A stretch of 11,458 nucleotides of DNA, taken from assembly GCA_021820025.1 (NCBI GenBank), contig JAKAEF010000021.1:1-11458 (forward strand). Reading direction: 5' to 3'. The DNA comes from a bacterium. Lineage in GTDB: Bacteria; Patescibacteriota; Microgenomatia; Levybacterales; UBA12049. The notes beneath the pieces were generated by a model, which did no database searches, was not told the origin of the DNA, and saw only the letters and a list, made by a program, of their open reading frames with translations. The translations under genes were made by a program, and so were the position numbers. Position 1 is the stretch's first letter, and each line of letters opens with the position of its first letter. Below are positions 6,085-11,458 of this stretch, in pieces.

Positions 6085-7205
6085 TTTCTTTCTGTTCCAA
6101 AATATCCTTTTGCAGTTCCGCTATATCGTTGTGTTTTATATGAATCTTCTGCAATTGCTAAAGTTTCTTCTTTTTGTATCTGATGTGCAATTGCAATTAC
6201 TTCTTCACAACAGACAGTAATTGTTTGCAGGACTGTCGGATATATTGCTAAAAACTCATCTACATCTTCAATCCCTACTTCTTCCATAGCAATTTGTAAT
6301 TTCGCAGCAGCTAGACGAGTCGCTCTATGAATTACCTGTGCTAATTGTGCTCCGCTAAATCCTTCTGTAGCATCGGCTACTTCTTTCCAAAAATCCGGAT
6401 TGTGAGCATCAGCAAAAATTACCGCAGTATATCCATTTTCTTTTGATGCATTTCGAGCTTTATCTCGATGGATTTGTAAAATCTCAACTCTATCAGACTC
6501 ATTAGGATTTGGTACTTCAATTTTGTGTTCAAAACGTCTTCTTGCTGCCGGATCAATTCCTTCAGCATGATTGGTCGCTCCAATAACATAGACATTATCA
6601 TTATTGGTATGTGCGCCATCCATTTCAGTTAATAGTGCGGCAAGAGCGGTTGTATGCATGCTATGCGCTGTGTCTGAGTCGCGGCTCATAAAAAGACCAT
6701 CTGCTTCGTCAAAGAAAATAATTACAGGTTTTCCCGTTCTTTTTGCTTCTTCTCGAGCAAATTCAAATAATTTTCTAATATTTTCTGCAGTTTCGTTAAC
6801 CCACTTGCTTGCCAAATCCTGATAGTTAACAATAACAACAATTGCTCCTGTTTCATGAGCTAATGCTCGTGCAAGTTCTGTTTTTCCGTTTCCACTCGGT
6901 CCCCATAAAAGATATCCTCTATCTGCAGTTGCTCCCATTACACGGTGAACTTTGGATCCTTTAATAATTTTTGCCAATTCCCGTAATTCATCTTTAGCCT
7001 TAGTGTTTCCTCCAATCTGATCAAAGGTTATTTCGGAATCCTCAATAACCGTTACTTTTTTCCTAATACTTTCTTCTTGAGAAGCTCTTCCCTCAAATAT
7101 TTTACCAACATTGTAGTTGCTAAAAGCTTTTAGAGCTTCCTCTGTAGTTTTTTCCGGTTGTACCGGTGTTGGTGGCACAACCGGAAATTCTCCTCCTTCA
7201 GTCAT
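6081..7205 (-). CDS. Stand-alone AAA ATPase (single AAA module)
   Basis: A 374-residue protein with one classical AAA domain (~60-300) and no second domain, transmembrane helix or protease domain. Motifs: ITFDQIGGNTKAKDELREL (~59-77), Walker A GPSGNGKT (102-109), pore-loop-like KWVNE (134-138), Walker B IIFFDEAD (162-169), sensor 1 ATN (210-212), arginine fingers in ARRRFE (221-226) and sensor 2 GFSGAQL (282-288). It should be active and form a hexamer that threads or remodels protein. N-terminal residues 1-30 are Pro-rich and probably flexible; the helical C-terminus contains a CC pair. I chose ATG 7205 because AAAGGA lies 4 bp upstream; the in-frame ATG at 7241 begins before a palindrome in the leader. 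The transporter gene converges on it with stops sharing TTAA. The substrate is unknown. Confidence 0.85.
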   Translation of the reverse strand: MTEGGEFPVVPPTPVQPEKTTEEALKAFSNYNVGKIFEGRASQEESIRKKVTVIEDSEITFDQIGGNTKAKDELRELAKIIKGSKVHRVMGATADRGYLLWGPSGNGKTELARALAHETGAIVVIVNYQDLASKWVNETAENIRKLFEFAREEAKRTGKPVIIFFDEADGLFMSRDSDTAHSMHTTALAALLTEMDGAHTNNDNVYVIGATNHAEGIDPAARRRFEHKIEVPNPNESDRVEILQIHRDKARNASKENGYTAVIFADAHNPDFWKEVADATEGFSGAQLAQVIHRATRLAAAKLQIAMEEVGIEDVDEFLAIYPTVLQTITVCCEEVIAIAHQIQKEETLAIAEDSYKTQRYSGTAKGYFGTERN

Positions 7206-7217
7206 AGATTCCTTTCT

Positions 7218-7233
7218 GCTACAAGTTTGTAGC
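7218..7233. promoter_or_regulatory. Palindrome/hairpin in the leader of the AAA ATPase gene
   Basis: The arms GCTACAA and TTGTAGC are perfect complements around a 2-bp centre. The element lies in the predicted 5' leader, ending just before the AAAGGA ribosome site and 12 bp from ATG 7205. It could be an operator or an RNA hairpin (six-pair stem, four-base loop) that modulates access to the ribosome site. Function is inferred. Confidence 0.45.
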
Positions 7234-7255
7234 TTACGCATAATAGCAAGAACAT

Positions 7256-7284
7256 ACTATAAGTGCTTGATAAGAACATGATAA
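7256..7284 (-). promoter_or_regulatory. Promoter of the AAA ATPase gene with tandem TTATCA
   Basis: On the minus strand TTATCA (7279-7284) and TATAGT (7256-7261) are spaced by 17 bp, predicting transcription from about 7249 and a 44-nt leader. A second TTATCA (7268-7273) lies 11 bp from the first, about one helical turn, so a regulator could bind both on one face. The same hexamer forms the half-sites of the palindromes at 1269-1282 and 10328-10341. Confidence 0.45.
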
Positions 7285-7309
7285 AAAGATTACAAAATAG
7301 GGCTAAATC

Positions 7310-9145
7310 TTAGATTTGCTGGAGAGAAACTTCGCCTTGTGCAGAAATACTTATTCTTACATTTTCAAATAACAAATGGCCATCGGGAGTTTGAGGAAGC
7401 TGTGCTTTTATACTATTTAAATCAAAAACTCCCTCATACGCACTTTCAATTTGGACATTCCCTCGTAAGGTACTATCTGCCAGAAGCACTCTTCCTTGAA
7501 TAGATAATGCATCCAAATTAACAACACTCGCATGCCCCAATGCATTAATTAAATTATCGACATCCATATAAAATGGATCTTCTACAAGAACATTATTTAC
7601 TCCAATAGCGTGTCCAGGCCTATTATTGGTTAGTTCCCAGGTGTTTGTGTCTAGGCTAAAATGGTCTGAATATGCCTGCATCCAAAAATCCCATGCATAT
7701 TTAATTGGAGTAAAAAAATGATCCCTTTGAACAGGATCCAAATTAATAATTCGTAAAAATTGTGTTCCCCCGGATACTTCTTGCCAAATTTGCAGAGCTT
7801 GAGGGTCTGCAGTTACAAAAGCATTAAGGCGAAGAATAACTGAAGCAAGTGCTCCTTCAAGCTGTGTAAAGTGTTTTCCTCCCTGGACTTTATCGTTTTC
7901 TATTAATTGAGGTGTAATAATTTGAGCAAATCGTTCTTCCCCTAAATAGTCCCTTAATCTCGGTAAAAATTTTCCTAAAAGACCTTCGTTAAATAATGCC
8001 ACATTAGTATTAAATGGTTGCTCGCCAATAGCATGCGGAAGACCTAAGGCTCTTGTTCTCTCCGTGTCTGCAAGACCAATGTCCTGAAATAATGCTGCCT
8101 GATTTGCTTTTTTTGCTTGTGCTAGTTCTAAAATATCTAATGCTTCATGCCCATCAATTCTAGAAGTTCCTAAAATACCTCCCTTTCTATCGCTATCAAG
8201 TCTTGTCGTTGTAACCATAACAATGCCTGCCCCCTCTTGTACTACAAAGCCAACCATATCGGGAGAAACAGCATTATTTGTTCCATCTCCATTATAAATT
8301 GCATGAACGCGAGGAGTACTTTCTGCATATGCTGTATCTGCCATAGTTTTTAATAAATAGGTCCCTAATTGCCCATGACTTCCTGGAGCAACGCGCTCTC
8401 TTGTTAATTGTCCTGTTGCGACATCTATTGTTGGCAGATCTGCCTGCATGATGGGATCGCCAACTGTTGCTCCTGTTGCTGGTTCTGCAAGAAGATCTCC
8501 ATATGTTTGTGCTTTCGATCGTCTAAGCCTTCCGGCAAGAGTAGTTCCTTCTAAAAACCTTGCAAAAGAAGGATAACTATCTCCATTCAGTAATTCCTGC
8601 CAGACAACATTTGCATACTGTCTTGCTTGTGTCAGAAGTCTCAAAAGTTTGACTTCCATAACAGGAACCAAAATATTTTTTCCTTCAAATGGGATTGTAA
8701 AAGGCAAATCTGTTCCTTTTGCCCCCAGTTTTGCATCACCAGATCTGCCTAAATCTTTCCAGTGCATTGCCAAAAAGTATGCTCTTCCTACACTTGATCC
8801 TGTTCCCCCATCCATTGGATGTACGACAAGCGTTGTGTTGTGAGCTTCATGAGTAAAACGTTCTTGACCCTGAACTTCTGTTGCATAATCAACCATACCT
8901 AACTGTTGTCTTTTCTCAGCAGACAACATAGCAATTGGAGTAAATTCTTGACCGATGTGAACAATTCTATCTGTTGGAGTTACAAATTGGTGGTATAAAG
9001 ATGCTGCGTATGCAAGGTCAGAGCCTGAGGTTATTCCAAGGGCCTTTAATGTTTCGTGTGCAGACTCAAAAGAAGGACCTGCTTCTCTCGGTTGTCCTGG
9101 TCGCTCTTTTTCCCTGCCGTTTTGTGATAATGGGGTTGTACTCAC
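7310..9145 (-). CDS. UDPGP-family nucleotidyltransferase (UTP-hexose-1-phosphate or HexNAc-1-P uridylyltransferase-like)
   Basis: A protein of 611 residues from GTG 9145, 613 from GTG 9151 (positions below count from 9151). It is divergent but shows the eukaryote-type UDPGP pyrophosphorylase order: nucleotide-binding loop MDGGTGSSVGR (113-123) in place of LxGGxGTxxG, KLGAKGTDLPF (141-151), APGSHGQL (~254-261) like the PPGHGD segment, IYNGDGTNNAVSPDMVGF (~284-301) for the metal/sugar site, a Lys in FFTPIKYAWDF near the C-terminal third, and a C-terminal beta-helix-like run (LDALSIQGRVLLADSTLRG). Such enzymes make UDP-glucose, UDP-galactose or UDP-HexNAc from UTP and sugar-1-phosphate. The promoter geometry, not a ribosome site, favours GTG 9145. 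It is monocistronic, with its own promoter; the preceding tRNA is on the other strand. Specificity is not readable. Confidence 0.68.
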   Translation of the reverse strand: MSTTPLSQNGREKERPGQPREAGPSFESAHETLKALGITSGSDLAYAASLYHQFVTPTDRIVHIGQEFTPIAMLSAEKRQQLGMVDYATEVQGQERFTHEAHNTTLVVHPMDGGTGSSVGRAYFLAMHWKDLGRSGDAKLGAKGTDLPFTIPFEGKNILVPVMEVKLLRLLTQARQYANVVWQELLNGDSYPSFARFLEGTTLAGRLRRSKAQTYGDLLAEPATGATVGDPIMQADLPTIDVATGQLTRERVAPGSHGQLGTYLLKTMADTAYAESTPRVHAIYNGDGTNNAVSPDMVGFVVQEGAGIVMVTTTRLDSDRKGGILGTSRIDGHEALDILELAQAKKANQAALFQDIGLADTERTRALGLPHAIGEQPFNTNVALFNEGLLGKFLPRLRDYLGEERFAQIITPQLIENDKVQGGKHFTQLEGALASVILRLNAFVTADPQALQIWQEVSGGTQFLRIINLDPVQRDHFFTPIKYAWDFWMQAYSDHFSLDTNTWELTNNRPGHAIGVNNVLVEDPFYMDVDNLINALGHASVVNLDALSIQGRVLLADSTLRGNVQIESAYEGVFDLNSIKAQLPQTPDGHLLFENVRISISAQGEVSLQQI

Positions 9146-9153
9146 AACCACGA

Positions 9154-9182
9154 AATATACATGAAAATGGTCTTTTTTGCAA
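9154..9182 (-). promoter_or_regulatory. Promoter of the UDPGP-family gene, predicted leaderless
   Basis: On the minus strand TTGCAA (9177-9182) and TATATT (9154-9159) are separated by 17 bp. Initiation about 7 nt downstream falls near 9147, two bases before GTG 9145; GTG 9151 would then not be transcribed. An A/T-tract repeat at 9186-9207 sits at the UP-element position just upstream of the -35 box. Confidence 0.5.
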
Positions 9183-9185
9183 GTT

Positions 9186-9207
9186 AAATTTTAAAAATAA
9201 AATTTTA
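9186..9207. repeat. AT-rich hairpin repeat, copy 1
   Basis: The arms AAATTTT and AAAATTT flank a short A-rich centre. The 22-bp unit is identical at 20 positions to the unit at 10267-10288, and a 17-base core recurs within 10346-10366. It lies directly upstream of the UDPGP promoter, where A-tracts can act as an UP element. Low complexity limits confidence. Confidence 0.35.
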
Positions 9208-9232
9208 GATCTTAATTAACCGATAATAAATG

Positions 9233-9262
9233 TTGGCTATTTTAGAGTGTTTTTGGTAAAAT
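9233..9262 (+). promoter_or_regulatory. Promoter of tRNA-Gly
   Basis: TTGGCT (9233-9238) and TAAAAT (9257-9262) are spaced by 18 bp, putting the start near 9269-9270, two or three bases before the mature 5' end at 9272. This predicts a very short 5' trailer for RNase P. Confidence 0.5.
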
Positions 9263-9271
9263 TGGTGTATT

Positions 9272-9344
9272 GCGGGCGTAGTTCACCGGCTAGAACGTCT
9301 CCTTGCCAAGGAGAAGGCAGTGGGTTCAATTCCCATCGCCCGCT
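9272..9344 (+). tRNA. tRNA-Gly (anticodon GCC)
   Basis: A complete 73-nt cloverleaf. The acceptor stem GCGGGCG pairs perfectly with CGCCCGC, the D stem is GTTC/GAAC with GG in the loop, and the anticodon stem TCTCC/GGAGA holds the loop TTGCCAA with anticodon GCC. The variable loop is five bases, and the T stem GTGGG/CCCAT (one G-U pair) holds the loop TTCAATT. The discriminator is T73, as in most bacterial tRNA-Gly. CCA is not encoded (CTTA follows), so it must be added by the nucleotidyltransferase. It reads GGC and GGU codons. It stands alone, convergent with the hemolysin III-type gene. Confidence 0.97.
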
Positions 9345-9387
9345 CTTAATTTAGGAATTTTGCTTCAAATCGTGTTGCCTGTTTTAC

Positions 9388-10011
9388 TCACAGCTTGTAG
9401 ATGGCTATGAAGTGACAAATACTTCCACCTAAAACAAAAAGATGCCATATTGTATGAGAAAAAGGTAATTTTTTCCAATTATAAAAAATCATACCAGTAG
9501 TATATAAAACTCCTCCTGTTACTAGTAAAGTAATAATGTTTGGACTGAGTGCATTATGTAAAGGTTTTATCGCAATAACAATTAACCATCCAAGTAAAAG
9601 GTACACTATAACAGTAATAGTTTTTATTCGTTCAAAAAAAATTGCATAAACTGTCATACCTGCAATTGCAACTGACCATACAAGTGCTAATAAAATCCAT
9701 CCAAACACTCCCCGTAATGCAATTAGTAAAAGTGGTGTATACGTTCCCGCTATTAAAAAGAATATAGCTGCTCCATCGAGAGTTAAAAATACTCTTTTTG
9801 CTTTTGTAAATATGAGACTATGAGAGAGTGTTGACATACTATAAAGAAATAATAAGCTTATTGTAAAAATGCATACCCCAATAACGTTCCATATGGTTGT
9901 TTTTTCTCGGAGAAAAAAATAGCTTATAAATCCAATAAGAAATAAAATAAATCCTATTCCATGTGTAATACTATTAAAAATTTCTTCTAGCAATTTTGGA
10001 TATTTTGCCAC
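9388..10011 (-). CDS. Hemolysin III/TrhA family seven-helix membrane protein (PAQR superfamily)
   Basis: A 207-residue hydrophobic protein with seven predicted membrane helices, the usual length for the family. Conserved features are EEIFNSITHGIG near the N-terminus (~9-20), STLSHS in helix 2 (His ~63), LDGAAIFFLIAGTYTP in helix 3 (Asp ~78), and HTIWHLFVLGGSICHF in helix 7. The helix 2 His, helix 3 Asp and helix 7 His residues form the presumed metal site of PAQR-type hydrolases. Bacterial members are linked to membrane energetics and fluidity homeostasis; the toxin name is historical. The start is GTG at 10011 with no Shine-Dalgarno, and a TATATT box abuts it, so a downstream TTG cannot be excluded. 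It ends in TGA, 43 bp from the tRNA. The TPR mini-gene lies upstream on the same strand, 90 bp away. Confidence 0.87.
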   Translation of the reverse strand: MAKYPKLLEEIFNSITHGIGFILFLIGFISYFFLREKTTIWNVIGVCIFTISLLFLYSMSTLSHSLIFTKAKRVFLTLDGAAIFFLIAGTYTPLLLIALRGVFGWILLALVWSVAIAGMTVYAIFFERIKTITVIVYLLLGWLIVIAIKPLHNALSPNIITLLVTGGVLYTTGMIFYNWKKLPFSHTIWHLFVLGGSICHFIAIYKL

Positions 10012-10016
10012 AATAT

Positions 10017-10041
10017 AAGTGTAACAGATATAAAAGTGTAA
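10017..10041 (-). promoter_or_regulatory. Tandem AAGTGTAA sites upstream of the hemolysin III-type gene
   Basis: AAGTGTAA occurs at 10017-10024 and 10034-10041 (TTACACTT on the gene strand), 17 bp apart, each followed by a TATAT-like box. This may be two overlapping promoters or a duplicated binding site. The element ends 6 bp from GTG 10011. Confidence 0.3.
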
Positions 10042-10053
10042 AAGTTGGTATTT

Positions 10054-10080
10054 TTCCTAAAAAAAAAGATTTTTTAGGAA
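10054..10080. terminator. A/T-rich hairpin between the TPR mini-gene and the hemolysin III-type gene
   Basis: A perfect 11-bp inverted repeat (TTCCTAAAAAA and TTTTTTAGGAA) with a 5-nt loop lies 22 bp after the TPR gene stop. The T-run is inside the stem and no U-tract follows on either strand, so it is at best a weak terminator. An mRNA processing or stabilising hairpin is the alternative. Confidence 0.4.
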
Positions 10081-10101
10081 GATAATATCTCTCGTCGTTT
10101 T

Positions 10102-10266
10102 TTATTCAACGCTAGCTAGTGCATCTTGTGCGGCTTTCATGTTTATGTTATAAAAAACAGCCTTTTGATATTCTTCTTTTGCGGCAGAAATATTTCCTTG
10201 TTTTTTATAAATATCTCCTCGAAGAAGAAGCGTTTTTTGTATGTTTCCTTTATTTTTTTTTGCCAT
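10102..10266 (-). CDS. Small single-TPR protein (54 aa)
   Basis: ATG at 10266 opens a 54-codon frame ending in TAA. Residues ~13-40 fit one tetratricopeptide repeat: LLLRGDIYKKQGNISAAKEEYQKAVFYN has the small/large pattern at the standard spacing (Leu, Gly, Tyr, Gly, Ala, Tyr, Ala). After a basic start (MAKKNKG) the C-terminus (MKAAQDALASVE) looks like the beginning of a next helix. No signal peptide or membrane segment is present. One repeat cannot form a solenoid alone, so it could dimerise, be an adaptor, or be a remnant of a larger TPR protein. No Shine-Dalgarno is visible; an AT-rich hairpin repeat directly precedes the ATG. Codon use matches the neighbours. It is divergent from the dockerin gene, and the partner is unknown. 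Confidence 0.62.
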   Translation of the reverse strand: MAKKNKGNIQKTLLLRGDIYKKQGNISAAKEEYQKAVFYNINMKAAQDALASVE

Positions 10267-10288
10267 AAATTTTAAAAGCAAAATTTTA
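10267..10288. repeat. AT-rich hairpin repeat, copy 2
   Basis: Same arms as the unit at 9186-9207 (AAATTTT and AAAATTT), differing only at the two central bases, GC here and AT there. It abuts the ATG of the TPR mini-gene, so it would lie in the promoter or leader of that gene. Confidence 0.35.
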
Positions 10289-10327
10289 TAGTTATATTCT
10301 TTCTATCAAAATCTAGTCTCTATATCT

Positions 10328-10341
10328 GTGATACTTATCAC
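10328..10341. promoter_or_regulatory. Palindrome upstream of dockerin and TPR genes, candidate operator
   Basis: GTGATACTTATCAC has six-base arms (GTGATA, TATCAC) around CT. It lies 57-70 bp upstream of the dockerin gene start and 62-75 bp from the TPR gene start. Twelve of 14 bases match the palindrome at 1269-1282 ahead of the GH130 gene, suggesting one regulator. Inferred only. Confidence 0.4.
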
Positions 10342-10345
10342 TCTT

Positions 10346-10366
10346 AAAATTTAAAAATAAAATTTT
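10346..10366. repeat. AT-rich repeat, copy 3 (partial)
   Basis: Shares the 17-base core of the unit at 9186-9207 (TTTAAAAATAAAATTTT) but with changed flanks. It lies 31-52 bp upstream of the dockerin gene start, near the -35/UP position if that transcript is also almost leaderless. Confidence 0.3.
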
Positions 10367-10397
10367 TTTGTGATATTTTTTACATAAATTTTTTGCA

Positions 10398-11171
10398 GTG
10401 TTTCTCTATGCTGTATATGTGCAGAAAAAATATTTTTATGTAATAGAAATTTGTAGTATATTTATTTTCTGTGTATTTTTCCCCACACAGAAAGTAAAAG
10501 CGCAAACAATATCAGGGTTTTTACACACAACAGCAAACGTTATCTTTCATATAGAAGGTTTGGATATCTCAAATATTTCTAATATTTCTCCTAGTCCTGA
10601 AATTCATGGACAATCTGGATGGCCTTTTACTATTTATGTCTATTCTGGTTCTACATTTATAAATTCATTTACAGATATAGCAACTCAGATTGCAACTGAT
10701 TCAAGCAGCCCATTATTTGGTACCTTTCAAAATCCATCATTTAATTTACAGGGATTACCTTCAGGTACTTACAGATTTTATGCAAGTTCACCATTTGGAT
10801 CTTTGCGTACTCAAATTTTTTCTCCGATTATTACTATAACTGGCGGGCAAAATAATGTTCTTGTCGCTTTAAATACAAACGATCCATCTTTAGAAGAAGT
10901 GCCTTATTTTGTTATGGGAGATATAGATGGAGATAATGAAATTACAATAAAAGATTATAGTATTTTAATTGATTGTTATGGTAAAAAATCATTTGATTAT
11001 GCTTGTCAAAACGATAAGGCACAATTACTTCAAAAGCCTTCATTTAAAAATATGCCGCGAAATTTTTTACCCGGAGATTTTAATGATAATGGCATTGTAG
11101 ATGGAATTGATTACAATATTTTTTTACGAGCAAAAATTGGAACAATTGGAAAGGGAGGAATACAAAAATAA
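10398..11171 (+). CDS. Secreted protein with C-terminal dockerin-like calcium loops
   Basis: A 257-residue protein. Residues ~10-35 form a Sec signal (QKK, then a hydrophobic core, then KVKA before QT). The middle (~40-165) is Ser/Thr/Asn-rich and probably beta-sandwich; LQGLPSGTYRFYASS resembles Ig-like/carboxypeptidase-regulatory folds. The C-terminus carries two dockerin type I F-hand loops with DxDxD(x6)D spacing: D175/D177/D179/D186 in GDIDGDNEITIKDY, and D227/N229/N231/D238 in GDFNDNGIVDGIDY. The two loops are 52 residues apart, longer than classical dockerins, with Cys193 and Cys203 in the insert. It may bind a cohesin elsewhere in the genome or simply be a calcium-stabilised cell-surface tail. 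GTG 10398 is the outermost start; GTG 10419 gives a cleaner signal peptide. No ribosome site is visible. Confidence 0.75.
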   Translation: MFLYAVYVQKKYFYVIEICSIFIFCVFFPTQKVKAQTISGFLHTTANVIFHIEGLDISNISNISPSPEIHGQSGWPFTIYVYSGSTFINSFTDIATQIATDSSSPLFGTFQNPSFNLQGLPSGTYRFYASSPFGSLRTQIFSPIITITGGQNNVLVALNTNDPSLEEVPYFVMGDIDGDNEITIKDYSILIDCYGKKSFDYACQNDKAQLLQKPSFKNMPRNFLPGDFNDNGIVDGIDYNIFLRAKIGTIGKGGIQK

Positions 11172-11174
11172 ATC

Positions 11175-11287
11175 TTATTCATATAGGCATCTATAGGAGA
11201 TAAAAGTGCTGATGCCAACAATAATGCCTACCATCATATAAAACCCAAAGATAATTAAAAAAGACGTGCGGCAAAAAATTGTGTCAT
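11175..11287 (-). pseudogene. Possible small membrane protein broken by a one-base shift
   Basis: ATG at 11287 reads MTQFFAARLF and then meets TAA at a run of six T. The next frame continues without a break as LIIFGFYMMVGIIVGISTF and then ISYRCLYE, to TAA at 11175. One extra T would give an uninterrupted 37-residue protein with a basic N-terminus and one membrane helix. The break may be a real mutation, a sequencing error in the homopolymer or programmed slippage. A GGTGA lies 10 bp before the ATG. The open frame is short and the call is tentative. Confidence 0.22.
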
Positions 11288-11317
11288 AAATTAGAAGTCA
11301 CCAAATTAGAATAGATT

Positions 11318-11458
11318 TTAATTATTTTGAGGTTCTACGGATACATTTGGAATTAAAGATTCCAGACTTGTGTGTTGTGTGTTTGTTAATGCTGTTATAT
11401 ATTCAAGAATTGTGCGAGGGTGTGATATGACATATGAAATTATTGATGGACATTCTGT
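11318..11458 (-). CDS. C-terminus of an unrecognised protein (partial at right edge)
   Basis: An open minus-strand frame enters from the right edge and stops at TAA (11318-11320), giving 46 residues that begin TECPSIISYVISHPRTILEY and end SLIPNVSVEPQNN. The tail is polar, with no membrane segment and no motif I recognise; codon use (ATT, ACA, AAT) fits the window. It is convergent with the dockerin gene. A plus-strand frame covers the same bases but has no plausible start and ends in TGA. The start and domains lie outside the window. Confidence 0.5.
   Translation of the reverse strand, partial: TECPSIISYVISHPRTILEYITALTNTQHTSLESLIPNVSVEPQNN

Noticed and set aside
6419..6822. Minus-strand frame (6419-6619) and plus-strand frame (6604-6822) within the AAA gene
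   Set aside because: Both overlap the Walker B to sensor 1 region, which is well conserved in the AAA frame.
7304..7316. Inverted repeat AAATCT/AGATTT over the stop codon of the UDPGP gene as a terminator
   Set aside because: Six weak pairs with a one-base loop cannot form a stable hairpin.
8649..9219. Plus-strand frames of 64 and 81 codons opposite the UDPGP gene and its promoter
   Set aside because: Antisense shadows; the second covers the promoter and both candidate GTG starts and has no family features.
11206..11241. Plus-strand 11-residue frame with GGAG upstream of GTG
   Set aside because: Too short, ends at once in TAA, and no peptide family or leader-peptide context is seen downstream.
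11321..11458. Plus-strand open frame opposite the right-edge partial gene
   Set aside because: It has no plausible start codon and ends in TGA before the edge, while the minus frame ends in a clean TAA with typical codon use.

Overview
The window is AT-rich bacterial DNA using the standard code: Trp is TGG, and TAA or TGA end the genes. Compact spacing, weak Shine-Dalgarno usage, many short A/T tracts and the gene mix (a GH130-type glycosidase with a long N-terminal extension, a one-domain AAA ATPase, a divergent UDPGP-family nucleotidyltransferase, a secreted dockerin protein) suggest a Candidate Phyla Radiation/Patescibacteria genome, perhaps Microgenomates-like. That assignment is an inference from style, since no marker gene is present. 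I see no mobile element, CRISPR array or phage gene.

Layout, left to right. (1) 1-1224, minus: GH130-type glycosidase, cut by the left edge. Its upstream region (1225-1439) holds two adjacent palindromes. (2) 1440-2552, minus: membrane-anchored phosphodiester-glycosidase (NAGPA-like) protein with a good promoter. (3) 2619-4551, minus: a two-gene operon with overlapping ends, a beta-CASP metallo-beta-lactamase-fold nuclease followed by a LOG-family nucleotide-binding protein. (4) 4660-6084, plus: a PHS-type MFS transporter, probably for phosphate, divergent from the nuclease and convergent with the next gene. (5) 6081-7205, minus: AAA ATPase. (6) 7310-9145, minus: UDPGP-family nucleotidyltransferase. 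(7) 9272-9344, plus: tRNA-Gly(GCC) with its own promoter. (8) 9388-10011, minus: hemolysin III/TrhA-type seven-helix membrane protein. (9) 10102-10266, minus: a 54-residue single-TPR protein. (10) 10398-11171, plus: secreted protein ending in a dockerin-like double calcium loop. (11) 11318-11458, minus: C-terminus of an unrecognised protein cut by the right edge. A possible broken membrane mini-protein lies at 11175-11287.

How the genes may work together (inference): if the GH130 protein is a phosphorylase, the Pi importer supplies its co-substrate and the UDPGP enzyme could turn the resulting sugar-1-phosphate into a nucleotide sugar. The NAGPA-like and dockerin proteins would act outside the membrane on envelope or extracellular glycans. 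Two near-identical 14-bp palindromes, one upstream of the GH130 gene and one upstream of the dockerin gene, hint at shared control. The remaining genes look like housekeeping functions: RNA processing, nucleotide salvage, protein remodelling and membrane homeostasis.

Several promoters sit so close to their start codons that the transcripts would be leaderless or nearly so (nuclease, MFS, UDPGP). Only the AAA gene and the downstream operon gene show a convincing Shine-Dalgarno sequence.
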